Source: UMGS1002 sp050946195 (GTDB lineage Bacteria > Bacillota > Clostridia > Oscillospirales > CAG-272). Taken from it: a DNA stretch of 29,461 bases. The notes beneath the pieces were generated by a model, which was given only the letters and a program-made list of their open reading frames with translations, made no database searches and was not told where the DNA came from. Shown in pieces: positions 9,197 to 15,766 of the stretch. The translations under genes were made by a program, and so were the position numbers. Numbering within the stretch: the first letter of the stretch is position 1; the number at the start of each line of letters is the position of its first letter. The stretch spans positions 1 to 29,461 of the forward strand of contig JBMNUI010000020.1 of the NCBI GenBank assembly GCA_050946195.1. Direction: 5' to 3'.

Positions 9197-9239
9197 ACTG
9201 CGAAAATATCGGCTGCACGCGGCAGGATATTTTCGCAGT
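9197..9239. repeat. 14-bp perfect inverted repeat in the glgB upstream region
   Basis: ACTGCGAAAATATC at 9197-9210 is exactly reverse-complemented at 9226-9239. The 15-base centre can add CTGC/GCAG pairs (9213-9216 with 9222-9225). No T tract follows on the glg side; on the plus strand a T6 run occurs only about 10 bases further on. It is more likely an operator or a leader hairpin of the glg mRNA than a terminator. Confidence 0.75.
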
Positions 9240-9240
9240 C

Positions 9241-9310
9241 TGCCCGGATTTTTTGTGACAAGTATAATTTTGCCCGAGTTTTATAGTTCAATACATCAAA
9301 TGCCCGGCTT
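9241..9310. repeat. Three TGCCCG-type motifs at exact 30-bp spacing
   Basis: TGCCCGGATT (9241), TGCCCGAGTT (9271) and TGCCCGGCTT (9301) share TGCCCGnnTT, or AAnnCGGGCA on the glg strand. The 30-bp period is close to three helical turns, so all copies face the same side of the DNA. They surround the candidate glg promoter. The pattern suggests a repeated regulator binding site; the regulator is unknown. Confidence 0.5.
9261..9291 (-). promoter_or_regulatory. Weak candidate promoter for the glg operon
   Basis: On the minus strand TTGAAC (9291-9286) and TATACT (9266-9261) are separated by 19 bp, longer than the ideal 17. No better sigma-A pair was found upstream of glgB. A weak promoter would fit an activator-dependent or stress-type control, but this is inference. 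Confidence 0.3.
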
Positions 9311-9349
9311 GACCCTGTTTTAGACGAGCAAATATTGGCAGCACAAAAT

Positions 9350-9376
9350 GCCGGCGGGACTCGAGCCTCCGCCGGC
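9350..9376. repeat. GC-rich inverted repeat
   Basis: GCCGGCGG (9350-9357) pairs with CCGCCGGC (9369-9376) around an 11-base centre containing CTCGAG. Read on the minus strand it is followed by ATTTTG, a poor terminator tail. It lies just upstream of the ABC promoter -35 box and could be an operator or an insulator hairpin. Confidence 0.5.
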
Positions 9377-9407
9377 GTCAGGAAAAAATCACATATTCAT
9401 CAAACGC

Positions 9408-9435
9408 TTGACACAGGCCGGGTTTATAGTATAAT
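9408..9435 (+). promoter_or_regulatory. Sigma-A promoter of the ABC operon
   Basis: TTGACA (9408-9413) and TATAAT (9430-9435) are both consensus and separated by 16 bp. Transcription should begin near 9442, giving a leader of about 85 bases before the TTG start of the ATPase gene. Confidence 0.85.
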
Positions 9436-9527
9436 AATAATATCTCAGGAATAGTTTTCTTGTGAATTATGCACACCTTTTCGGCGAACATTTGAGTAAT
9501 AGATAATCTTCAAGGGAGGGCGCAGAC

Positions 9528-10604
9528 TTGATTGAAGTCAGGAATCTGACCAAAAAGTACGGCGACAACCTGGCTCTCGACAACATCAGCTTCAGCATCA
9601 GTTCAGGCAAGGTTTACGGCCTGCTCGGCCCTAACGGCGCCGGGAAAACCACCACGATGAACATCATCACCGGCTGCCTTGCCGCCACCTCGGGGACCGT
9701 GACGGTAGGGGGGCATGATATCTTCGAGGAGCCGCTCGAGGCAAAGCGCCATATCGGCTACCTGCCTGAGGTTCCCCCGCTTTACACCGACATGACGCCC
9801 TCCGAATACCTGAACTTTATCGCCATGGCCAAGCGGGTCGATTACGAGGCTATCTACCGGCAGGTGCGCGAGGTCATGGAACTGACCCAGCTTGAGGAGG
9901 TTGGTGACCGGCTGATACGCAACCTGTCAAAGGGCTACCGGCAGCGGGTCGGAATTGCACAGGCCATGCTCGGGAATCCCGACGTGATAATACTCGACGA
10001 GCCCACGGTCGGCCTTGACCCAAAGCAGACCATCGAGATGCGCGACCTTATCCGCACGCTGGGCGAGATGAAGACCGTCATATTCAGCAGCCACATTCTG
10101 GCCGAGGTGACCGAGGTATGCGAGCGGGTGATTATCATCCACCGCGGAAAGATTGTTGCAGACGACTCGCTCGAGAACCTCAACCGCTCGGTTGAGAGCA
10201 CAAACCGGCTGCATATTGCCGTGAAGGCCGACGAGCGGGCGGTCATATCAGGGCTTGCCGGCATTCCGGGAATACTCGAGCATGAGGTACTCAAGTCCGG
10301 CGAGGCGGGAGTCTGCGAGCTTATGCTAAGTGTGGACAAGAACACCGACCCGCGCGAGGCGATTTTCTTCGCCATGGCCGACCGCCGCTGCCCCATTATC
10401 ACAATGGAGCTCAAAAAATCCTCGCTTGAGAGCGTCTTTCTGTCGCTTACAACCGACACCGAAGATGATTCGGCTGAACACGAGAGCCACGGGAGCGAAG
10501 GTAACGGCGAGGATGAAGTTGACGAAGATTACGATGAAAATGACGATAACGGCGTTGACGATGAAGACGACGAATCCAACGAGGGGGAGAGTGAGGAGGA
10601 ATGA
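9528..10604 (+). CDS. ABC transporter ATP-binding protein (Gld-type) with acidic tail
   Basis: This 358-residue protein is the ATPase of an ABC-2 type exporter. It has Walker A GPNGAGKTTT near residue 35, the signature LSKGYRQRVGIAQAML, Walker B VIILDEPTVGLD, and the switch histidine in SSHILAEVTEVCERV. The domain ends by about residue 300 with the usual LESVFLSLT block. Residues 310-358 form a tail of 49 residues with 28 Asp/Glu and no Lys or Arg. Such a tail is not a normal part of the family and may bind cations, basic partners or membrane proteins. The start is TTG at 9528, preceded by GGGAGG about 8 bases upstream and matching the family N-terminus IEVRNLTKKYG. The stop overlaps the permease start (ATGA). 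The order ATPase, permease, GldG-like protein matches gldA/gldF/gldG-type operons, which also occur widely in non-gliding bacteria. Confidence 0.93.
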   Translation: MIEVRNLTKKYGDNLALDNISFSISSGKVYGLLGPNGAGKTTTMNIITGCLAATSGTVTVGGHDIFEEPLEAKRHIGYLPEVPPLYTDMTPSEYLNFIAMAKRVDYEAIYRQVREVMELTQLEEVGDRLIRNLSKGYRQRVGIAQAMLGNPDVIILDEPTVGLDPKQTIEMRDLIRTLGEMKTVIFSSHILAEVTEVCERVIIIHRGKIVADDSLENLNRSVESTNRLHIAVKADERAVISGLAGIPGILEHEVLKSGEAGVCELMLSVDKNTDPREAIFFAMADRRCPIITMELKKSSLESVFLSLTTDTEDDSAEHESHGSEGNGEDEVDEDYDENDDNGVDDEDDESNEGESEEE

Positions 10605-11464
10605 TAGCCGTATTCACAAGGGAATTCAAGTCATATATGAACAACATGACCGGGCAGATCTTCATAGCTTTCCTGTTGCTCTTCTTCGGTGTGTGCGTGG
10701 CGATCTACAACCTTTTCCTGGGAATGGCCTCCTTCAGGTTTGCGATTGAGATTACCGGAATAGCCTTCCTTGTGGTAGTGCCTATCATCACCATGCGCTC
10801 GCTCGGCAGAGACCGCACAAACCTGACCGACACCCACCTCTTCTCGTTGCCACTTAAGGTTTCCGAGATAATCATCGGAAAATTCCTGGCAACCGCGCTG
10901 GTGCTCGTAATCCCGATAGCCGTGATGATGCTCTACCCGCTGATTCTGAGCGCCTACGGCAACATGCACTACACCTCAAGCTACTGTGCAATCCTTGCAC
11001 TCTTTCTGCTCGGGCTTGCGCTGATATCAATCTGCATGTTTATCTCCTCGCTGACCGAGAGCCAGGTGATTGCGGCGGTTATCAGCTTCGGCACCCTCCT
11101 GTTTCTGCTGGTACTTCCCCTCCTGATTGTGCTGGTACCAAAGGACGCGCTCGCCTCTTTCCTCTGCCTTGTGGCGCTTTCCTTTATCACAGCGGCAATT
11201 GTCTGGAAGCTCACCTCAAATATAAATGCCGGCATGATTGCCGCGGCACTGCTTGTTGTCCCGCTCTGCGCCCTCTACTACTTTAGGAATTCGCTCTTTG
11301 AGGGCCTGTTCCACAAAATCATGACCGGGCTTTCGCTCTACGACCGCTTTTACAACCTCAATTCCGGAGTTTTCGACCTCGGCAGCGTGGTCTACCTCTT
11401 GTCGGTGACCGTATTCTTTCTTTTCATTTCGGTCCAGTCGCTTGAGACGCGCCGCTGGAGCTGA
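10601..11464 (+). CDS. ABC-2 type permease, GldF-like
   Basis: This 287-residue integral membrane protein is the permease partner of the preceding ATPase. It begins MIAVFTREFKSYMNNMTGQIF, the characteristic cytoplasmic amphipathic start of GldF-type permeases. Hydrophobic segments are visible at about residues 20-42, 48-66, 88-115, 126-148, 153-180, 184-205, 208-226 and 264-282; six or more probably span the membrane. The motif ITMRSLGRDRTNLTDTHLFSLPL between segments two and three resembles the conserved R-S-x-x-E-E/D-x-x-x-x-T-x-x-x-L-L region of the family. The start ATG overlaps the ATPase stop, with AGGAGG very close upstream. Its substrate is not identifiable from sequence. Export rather than import is inferred from the ABC-2 fold and the absence of any periplasmic-type binding protein. 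Confidence 0.88.
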   Translation: MIAVFTREFKSYMNNMTGQIFIAFLLLFFGVCVAIYNLFLGMASFRFAIEITGIAFLVVVPIITMRSLGRDRTNLTDTHLFSLPLKVSEIIIGKFLATALVLVIPIAVMMLYPLILSAYGNMHYTSSYCAILALFLLGLALISICMFISSLTESQVIAAVISFGTLLFLLVLPLLIVLVPKDALASFLCLVALSFITAAIVWKLTSNINAGMIAAALLVVPLCALYYFRNSLFEGLFHKIMTGLSLYDRFYNLNSGVFDLGSVVYLLSVTVFFLFISVQSLETRRWS

Positions 11465-11478
11465 GGGGAGGCAGAGTG

Positions 11479-12996
11479 ATGAACATGAACGGTAATAACC
11501 CCGAAAAAGCAAAAAAACAAGGAAAAGGCCTTTCAAAATCCACCAAAATCGGGACCTACACCTTCCTTGTCAGCCTTGCTTTGCTTGTAATACTTGTAAT
11601 AATCAACCTGATTGTGGCTTCACTGCCCAGTTCGCTCACGGTTTTTGACACTACCCCGCAGGGGCTGTATACCATATCGGAGAGCACTCAGGATTTTCTC
11701 GGGAAAATCAGCGAGCCGGTGACAATCCACTGGATCTGTCCGGACGGCACAACAGACCCGACGCTTGAAACCTTCCTTGAAAGGTATACCTCCCACAGCA
11801 AATATTTAAAATATGACATCCTTGACCCGATAGCCGACCCCGATTGCCTTGAACCCTATATCGGTGTGACCGACGCCCAGCCCTCGCAGTACAGCCTAAT
11901 CATTGAGAGCGGACGGCGCCACAGGCTGATAGATTATCATGAGCTGTTTTACTATTACAACGAGTATCTTGCCGAAAAAGCCGGCATGACAAGCCCTGTG
12001 CCCTACGAAGTTTATATGTATTACAACAGTGTCCCTTATTTTTACTTCAGTCAGGCCGAGCAAATGGGCTACCCCACCGAAACCTATTTTTACGGTGACG
12101 ACACGATAACCAAAGCGGTCGAGTATGTAATTCGCGAGCGGATCCCGCATATCTATATCACCGAAGGGCACGGCGAGGCAGTATTCTCGGAAATGTTCCT
12201 GCAGTATCTCGCCGACAACAATATTGAGCACGAATACCTGCGCACCGTCACCACCGAGTCTATTCCCGACGATGCCTCCTGCCTTGTAATCTACGCCCCG
12301 ACCTCCGACCTGTCGGAGAGTGAAGCCGGGATGATTAGCGCCTATCTTGCCGGCGGGGGCAATATGCTGCTTATTACCTCGCCCGACAACACCGGCATGG
12401 AAAATCTCCTGAGCCTTGTCGAACCCTACGGTGTTTCGGCGGTCCCCGGAGTTGTGTACGATGAAACCCCGCAAAACTATAAACACAATAAATATTATCT
12501 GCTTCCTAATATAGGAAACCATTCGTCAATATCGCTCTTTAATACCTCGTATTCGATCTTCATGCCCACATCCCACGGGATCAAACTCACCGAAAATGAA
12601 GCGGGCGCCAAAATAACCGAGCTGTTCACCACTTCAAGCTCGGCATATTCAAAGGTCGGCGAGGAGCAATCTGAGCCCGGCTCGCTGGCGCTCGGAGTTG
12701 CAATCGAGAAGGGCGACGCTCAGATTATCTGGCTCTCCTCTGCCCTCGCCTTCACCGACGCGGCGGCGAGAGAGGTATCCTACGGAAACTATTACTATGT
12801 TCTAAATATGCTCACATGGATGGAAACCTACGAATCAACGCTCAGCGACGTCGTCGGAATTCCGATCTCCGAGCCGCTGCTCGATAAGCTCAGCCAGTCC
12901 TCAATCTACCTGTGGACGGTTGTGTTTGTAATCATAATACCGCTCGGAGTCACCGCCGCGGGGCTGACTGTCTGGCTCAGGCGGCGCCGTCGCTGA
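11479..12996 (+). CDS. GldG-like ABC system accessory protein, membrane-anchored
   Basis: This roughly 505-residue protein has a short cytoplasmic basic N-terminus, one transmembrane helix at about residues 25-48 (TYTFLVSLALLVILVIINLIVA), a large extracytoplasmic region, and a C-terminal helix at about 475-498 ending in a basic RRRRR stretch. The block FDTTPQGLYTISESTQDFLGKISEPVTIHW just after the first helix is typical of GldG proteins, as is YITEGHGE in the middle. Proteins of this family accompany GldA/GldF ABC-2 exporters; their biochemical role is unknown. ATG at 11479 is favoured over the GTG three bases earlier, because GGGGAGG then lies 7 bases upstream. It follows the permease by 14 bp and precedes the DUF4340-type gene by 21 bp, so the four genes are probably one transcript. 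Confidence 0.85.
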   Translation: MNMNGNNPEKAKKQGKGLSKSTKIGTYTFLVSLALLVILVIINLIVASLPSSLTVFDTTPQGLYTISESTQDFLGKISEPVTIHWICPDGTTDPTLETFLERYTSHSKYLKYDILDPIADPDCLEPYIGVTDAQPSQYSLIIESGRRHRLIDYHELFYYYNEYLAEKAGMTSPVPYEVYMYYNSVPYFYFSQAEQMGYPTETYFYGDDTITKAVEYVIRERIPHIYITEGHGEAVFSEMFLQYLADNNIEHEYLRTVTTESIPDDASCLVIYAPTSDLSESEAGMISAYLAGGGNMLLITSPDNTGMENLLSLVEPYGVSAVPGVVYDETPQNYKHNKYYLLPNIGNHSSISLFNTSYSIFMPTSHGIKLTENEAGAKITELFTTSSSAYSKVGEEQSEPGSLALGVAIEKGDAQIIWLSSALAFTDAAAREVSYGNYYYVLNMLTWMETYESTLSDVVGIPISEPLLDKLSQSSIYLWTVVFVIIIPLGVTAAGLTVWLRRRRR

Positions 12997-13017
12997 ATTC
13001 TTGAGGTTGTCAGGGCT

Positions 13018-14064
13018 ATGAAAAGGACAAGAACTCTCCTCATCATGCTTTTTGTGGTGGCGGTCCTTGTCGGCCTGCTTGTACTCGTCAAAACCCTGAC
13101 CGGGGATAAGGATGGTCAGGATACTCCGGACACCACAAAACCAGCCGGCACAACCTATACCGTCGCCGAGGTGGACATAGGCAGCCTGTACCTGATTGAA
13201 TACAATGTCGGGGAGGACATATTCCGTTTTGAGCTGAGCGACTCAAAGACCTCATGGTTCTGGGTGGCCGAGCCCTCGCTGCCGCTTGACAACACCTATT
13301 TTGCATCCATTGCCTCGGCGCTCAAAGCGATAACCTCGACCACAAGGCTCCAGGTAAGCGAGGCCGACCTCTCAACCTACGGGCTCGACAACCCCTGGCT
13401 TACGGTGACAGTGGCCGACGAGCTTTTCGGCGAACAGACCTTCATGTTCGGCAGCCTCAACACCTACACCAACAAATATTATTTCATGACCGGCGCCGGG
13501 GATAACCGTGTTTATATGGTGAACACCTCGGTAGCCTACTCCTTCAGCCTCACCCCGCACGACATGGTAAAGCACGACAGCATGCCCGATATACCTGCCG
13601 ACAGAATCCGCACGCTGACCTTTACCCGCGGGGAGGACGAGCTGAAATATATCTATTATGAAAACGGGAAGGACGAGTCGGCCGACACACAGGACTTCTG
13701 GTATGTATCACGAAACGGCGGCGAGGAAACGGCGCTCGAACCCGAACTTGCCGCCGAACTTGCCGATACCATTACTCAAATCTACTTTTCCGATGTAGCC
13801 GGCTATTCCGAGTCTGACAAAGAGGCGCTCGGGCTGCTCTCCCCTACTGTCATGACCGTGTCATATGTCGCCGAGACCAGCGTGACCGACAGCAGCGGCA
13901 GCCCGGTTAAGGTCAATGTCGACAGCACCTTCGTGCTGCATCTCGGATATGCAGATGAAGATAAAATATACGCCTGCCTGCCCGACTCGCCGCTCTCCTA
14001 CCGTATCGACGGCTCGGTGCTTGCCAAGCTGTTTGATTTCCCCGTTCCGCCGGACGATCAGTGA
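13018..14064 (+). CDS. DUF4340-type membrane-anchored protein
   Basis: This 348-residue protein has an N-terminal signal-anchor helix (about residues 6-27, LLIMLFVVAVLVGLLVLVK), a Thr/Pro/Asp-rich linker (DGQDTPDTTKPAGTT), and an extracytoplasmic region. That region contains blocks such as LSTYGLDNPWLTVTV, FMFGSLNTYTNKYYFM and VYMVNTSVAYSF. These fit DUF4340, a family of unknown function often found directly after GldG-like genes. It contains no catalytic motif that can be recognised. The gene is the last of the ABC operon. No hairpin with a T tract was found after it; a new promoter for ireB follows within 30 bp. The function is probably structural or substrate-handling for the exporter, inferred only from gene order. 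Confidence 0.8.
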   Translation: MKRTRTLLIMLFVVAVLVGLLVLVKTLTGDKDGQDTPDTTKPAGTTYTVAEVDIGSLYLIEYNVGEDIFRFELSDSKTSWFWVAEPSLPLDNTYFASIASALKAITSTTRLQVSEADLSTYGLDNPWLTVTVADELFGEQTFMFGSLNTYTNKYYFMTGAGDNRVYMVNTSVAYSFSLTPHDMVKHDSMPDIPADRIRTLTFTRGEDELKYIYYENGKDESADTQDFWYVSRNGGEETALEPELAAELADTITQIYFSDVAGYSESDKEALGLLSPTVMTVSYVAETSVTDSSGSPVKVNVDSTFVLHLGYADEDKIYACLPDSPLSYRIDGSVLAKLFDFPVPPDDQ

Positions 14065-14091
14065 CCCCGGTCCCAAAATCGGCCGATACCC

Positions 14092-14120
14092 TTGCATTGT
14101 GCTTTATTTTGGTATATAAT
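14092..14120 (+). promoter_or_regulatory. Promoter of ireB-ribF
   Basis: TATAAT at 14115-14120 is a perfect -10 box, with TTGCAT at 14092-14097 as a partial -35 and a 17-bp spacer. The spacing to the ireB ATG at 14150 leaves a leader of about 23 bases. Confidence 0.6.
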
Positions 14121-14149
14121 TAACCCAGAAACTTCATAAGGAGCGGCCT

Positions 14150-14407
14150 ATGATTGAGAATAAGGATAACTATCCCGCAAAAGGCCAGCCCGAGGGCGAA
14201 CTGTCCATGCGCGAGATAATCTGCAAGGTATACGAGGCGCTCGAGCAGAAGGGGTATAATCCTATCAACCAGCTTGTCGGCTATATTCTCTCAGAAGACC
14301 CGACATACATCACAAACTACAACAACGCCCGCGGGCTGATACGCCGGGTGGACCGCGACAAACTCCTCGTCGAGCTTGTCAAGAACTATCTGGGGTTATC
14401 CGAGTAA
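14150..14407 (+). CDS. IreB family regulatory phosphoprotein (UPF0297)
   Basis: This 85-residue protein carries the full conserved IreB core: MREIICKVYEALEQKGYNPINQLVGYILSEDPTYITNYNNARGLIRRVDRDKLLVELVKNYL. In Enterococcus faecalis, IreB is phosphorylated by the Ser/Thr kinase IreK on N-terminal threonines and negatively controls cephalosporin resistance. Here the N-terminus (residues 1-19) contains no threonine, and its only hydroxyl residues are Tyr8 and Ser19, so the known phosphorylation site seems absent. ATG at 14150 has AAGGAG 6 bases upstream. The gene lies directly before ribF, with no gap, rather than in the alaS/ruvX setting where this family is often found. The family call is strong; a regulatory role in this organism is inference. 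Confidence 0.9.
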   Translation: MIENKDNYPAKGQPEGELSMREIICKVYEALEQKGYNPINQLVGYILSEDPTYITNYNNARGLIRRVDRDKLLVELVKNYLGLSE

Positions 14408-15364
14408 GTGGAAATTATAAGACTGGGCTGCCCCGGCTCCTGTTCCCCGGCTCCTGCTCCCCTCCCCCCCGCGGTGCTCTGCCTCGGCAACTTCGACGGG
14501 GTTCACACAGGACATGCCGCTCTGCTGAATGAAGCTCTCAAAATCAAGCGCAGGCTGGCCGCGCAATACAATGATATTGTTGCCGGCGTGCTTACCTTCT
14601 CCCCCTCGCCAAATGAAGTGCTGCTTGCCAGCCCCCCGCCGAGAATCACCGACCTCAAGGAAAAGGCAGGGCTGATCGCCGAGGCGGGCATGGACAGGCT
14701 GTATATTGTCGATTTTGAATATGTCCGGGATATGACGCCCGGCCGCTTTATCTCTGAAATACTCAAAGTAAGGTGCGGCTGCGTGCACGCCGTCTGCGGC
14801 TTTAACTTCAGGTTCGGTATTGGCGGCTACGGCGGCCCTGACACCCTCGACCGGGAGTTTTGTGGCAATGTATCGGTGCTCGGTCCGGTGATGTACAGCG
14901 GGGTTGCCGTAAGCTCGACCGGAATCCGCCATGCGGTGCTTGCCGGGGAGATGGAGGCCGCCGCCGCAATGCTCGGCAGGCCATACTCGCTTACCGCCCC
15001 GGTAGTCCGCGGCAGCTCGGTCGGAGGCCGGCTCGGATTCCCGACCGCGAATCAGAAATTTCCTCCCGGCAAGCTCATACCCAAAATCGGCGTATATATC
15101 AGCGCGTGTGTTGTCGATGGAGTGCGCCGGCCGGCGGTGACAGATATCGGGGTGCGCCCGACCTTCTGCGGGCAGGACGAGCTGCGCTGCGAGACGCACA
15201 TAATCGGATATGATGCCGAGCTCTATGGTCGCACAATTAAAACAGAGTTTTACAAATACCTGCGCCCTGAATACAGGTTTGAAAGTCCGGACGAGCTTGC
15301 CGCCGCCGTGCGGGCCGACATCGAGTCGGCGCTCGAATATTTCGAGAAGGCAAATATTTTTTGA
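14408..15364 (+). CDS. ribF: Bifunctional riboflavin kinase/FAD synthetase
   Basis: This 318-residue protein converts riboflavin to FMN and FMN to FAD. The N-terminal adenylyltransferase half has CLGNFDGVHTGH (about residues 26-37), a nucleotidyltransferase HxGH-type motif, then VCGFNFRFG and the VSSTGIRHAVLAGEMEAAAAMLGRPY block. The C-terminal flavokinase half has GGRLGFPTANQ, KIGVYISACVV, and VTDIGVRPTF, with the C-terminal helix FESPDELAAAVRADIESALEYF. The start is GTG at 14408, directly after the ireB TAA. No clear ribosome binding site precedes it, so translation is probably coupled to ireB. A Pro/Ala-rich insertion (PGSCSPAPAPLPP) precedes the first motif. The usual DFRFG appears as NFRFG. 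Length and domain order are normal. Confidence 0.95.
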   Translation: MEIIRLGCPGSCSPAPAPLPPAVLCLGNFDGVHTGHAALLNEALKIKRRLAAQYNDIVAGVLTFSPSPNEVLLASPPPRITDLKEKAGLIAEAGMDRLYIVDFEYVRDMTPGRFISEILKVRCGCVHAVCGFNFRFGIGGYGGPDTLDREFCGNVSVLGPVMYSGVAVSSTGIRHAVLAGEMEAAAAMLGRPYSLTAPVVRGSSVGGRLGFPTANQKFPPGKLIPKIGVYISACVVDGVRRPAVTDIGVRPTFCGQDELRCETHIIGYDAELYGRTIKTEFYKYLRPEYRFESPDELAAAVRADIESALEYFEKANIF

Positions 15365-15373
15365 TTTTAGCTC

Positions 15374-15402
15374 TTGCACGAAAGTCAATATTATGATATA
15401 AT
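15374..15402 (+). promoter_or_regulatory. Promoter of tRNA-Ser
   Basis: TTGCAC (15374-15379) and TATAAT (15397-15402) are spaced by 17 bp, 10 bp after the ribF stop. The last two bases of the -10 box are the first two of a long palindrome (15401-15434). Confidence 0.75.
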
Positions 15403-15434
15403 ATAACCCGCGCCGGTGCCGGCGCGGGTTATAT
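15401..15434. repeat. Perfect palindrome with 16-bp arms between the tRNA promoter and the tRNA
   Basis: ATATAACCCGCGCCGG (15401-15416) and its exact reverse complement (15419-15434) flank a 2-base centre. If transcription starts near 15409, the transcript still keeps the inner 8-bp GC stem. The stem could end ribF transcripts, but no T tract follows; it could alternatively be a processing or operator site. Confidence 0.8.
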
Positions 15435-15439
15435 GATAC

Positions 15440-15528
15440 GGAGAGGTATCGAAGTGGTCATAACGGGGCTGACTCGAAATCAGTTTGCGGGAAACCGCAC
15501 GCGGGTTCGAATCCCGCCCTCTCCGCCA
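15440..15528 (+). tRNA. tRNA-Ser(CGA)
   Basis: A complete class II cloverleaf is visible. The acceptor stem GGAGAGG pairs with CCTCTCC (15518-15524), followed by discriminator G and encoded CCA. The anticodon loop CTCGAAA gives anticodon CGA, reading UCG serine codons. A long variable arm (TGCGG, GAAA loop, CCGCA) and T arm GCGGG/TTCGAAT/CCCGC fit tRNA-Ser. The D stem is three base pairs, as usual for serine tRNAs. Confidence 0.96.
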
Positions 15529-15575
15529 AAGGGCGATAACCTACAATATTAATGTGTGGTTGTCGCCTTTTTTTT
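15528..15575 (+). terminator. Rho-independent terminator of tRNA-Ser
   Basis: GGCGATAACC (15532-15541) pairs with GGTTGTCGCC (15558-15567), with one G-U pair, extended by AAA/TTT, followed by eight T. It begins immediately after the CCA end. Confidence 0.9.
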
Positions 15576-15717
15576 CTATTTATTGTGACTATTATATTAA
15601 GCAGGTACAAATTGGGTACAACTTTATTCTTCTTCCTACCAAGGACGATAACCATGGCATAAATGGCTATCATTTTTTTGCTTATTGATAAATATCACCG
15701 TTCTTACCTGAATTATT
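15576..15717. other. Short intergenic region with a GGTACAA direct repeat
   Basis: No gene was seen here. GGTACAA occurs at 15604-15610 and 15615-15621, an 11-bp spacing that resembles arm-type sites of tyrosine integrases next to tRNA genes. No integrase gene is in the window, so any mobile-element origin is speculative. Confidence 0.3.
15647..15679 (+). terminator. Second terminator-like hairpin downstream of the tRNA
   Basis: GATAACCAT (15647-15655) pairs with ATGGCTATC (15663-15671) with one mismatch, followed closely by T7 (15673-15679). It would back up the first terminator on the plus strand. Confidence 0.55.
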
Positions 15718-15752
15718 AAATGGCATGAGTCGCGATGCGATTCATGCCATTT
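15718..15752 (-). terminator. Hairpin at the end of the purine operon
   Basis: AAATGGCATGAGTCGC (15718-15733) pairs with GCGATTCATGCCATTT (15737-15752) around a 3-base loop, with one G-U pair. It begins about 15 bases after the fhs stop. The minus-strand tail is ATTTAATAATT, only moderately T-rich; the hairpin may work in both directions. Confidence 0.65.
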
Positions 15753-15766
15753 TCTACCGGTGCACC

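Larger units (their letters stand above)
9098..9527. other. Divergent intergenic region between glgB and the Gld-type ABC operon
   Basis: This 430-bp stretch has no convincing coding sequence. It holds the ABC operon promoter, a weak candidate glg promoter, three 30-bp-spaced motif copies and two inverted repeats, each listed separately. It is the only place in the window where glycogen-operon regulation could be encoded. Confidence 0.8.

Noticed and set aside
9197..9239. Terminator for the glg or ABC operon
   Set aside because: Both operons run away from this site and no T tract directly follows the stem.
14396..15388. Minus-strand 330-codon frame opposite ribF
   Set aside because: ribF on the plus strand has all family motifs; the antisense translation resembles no known protein.
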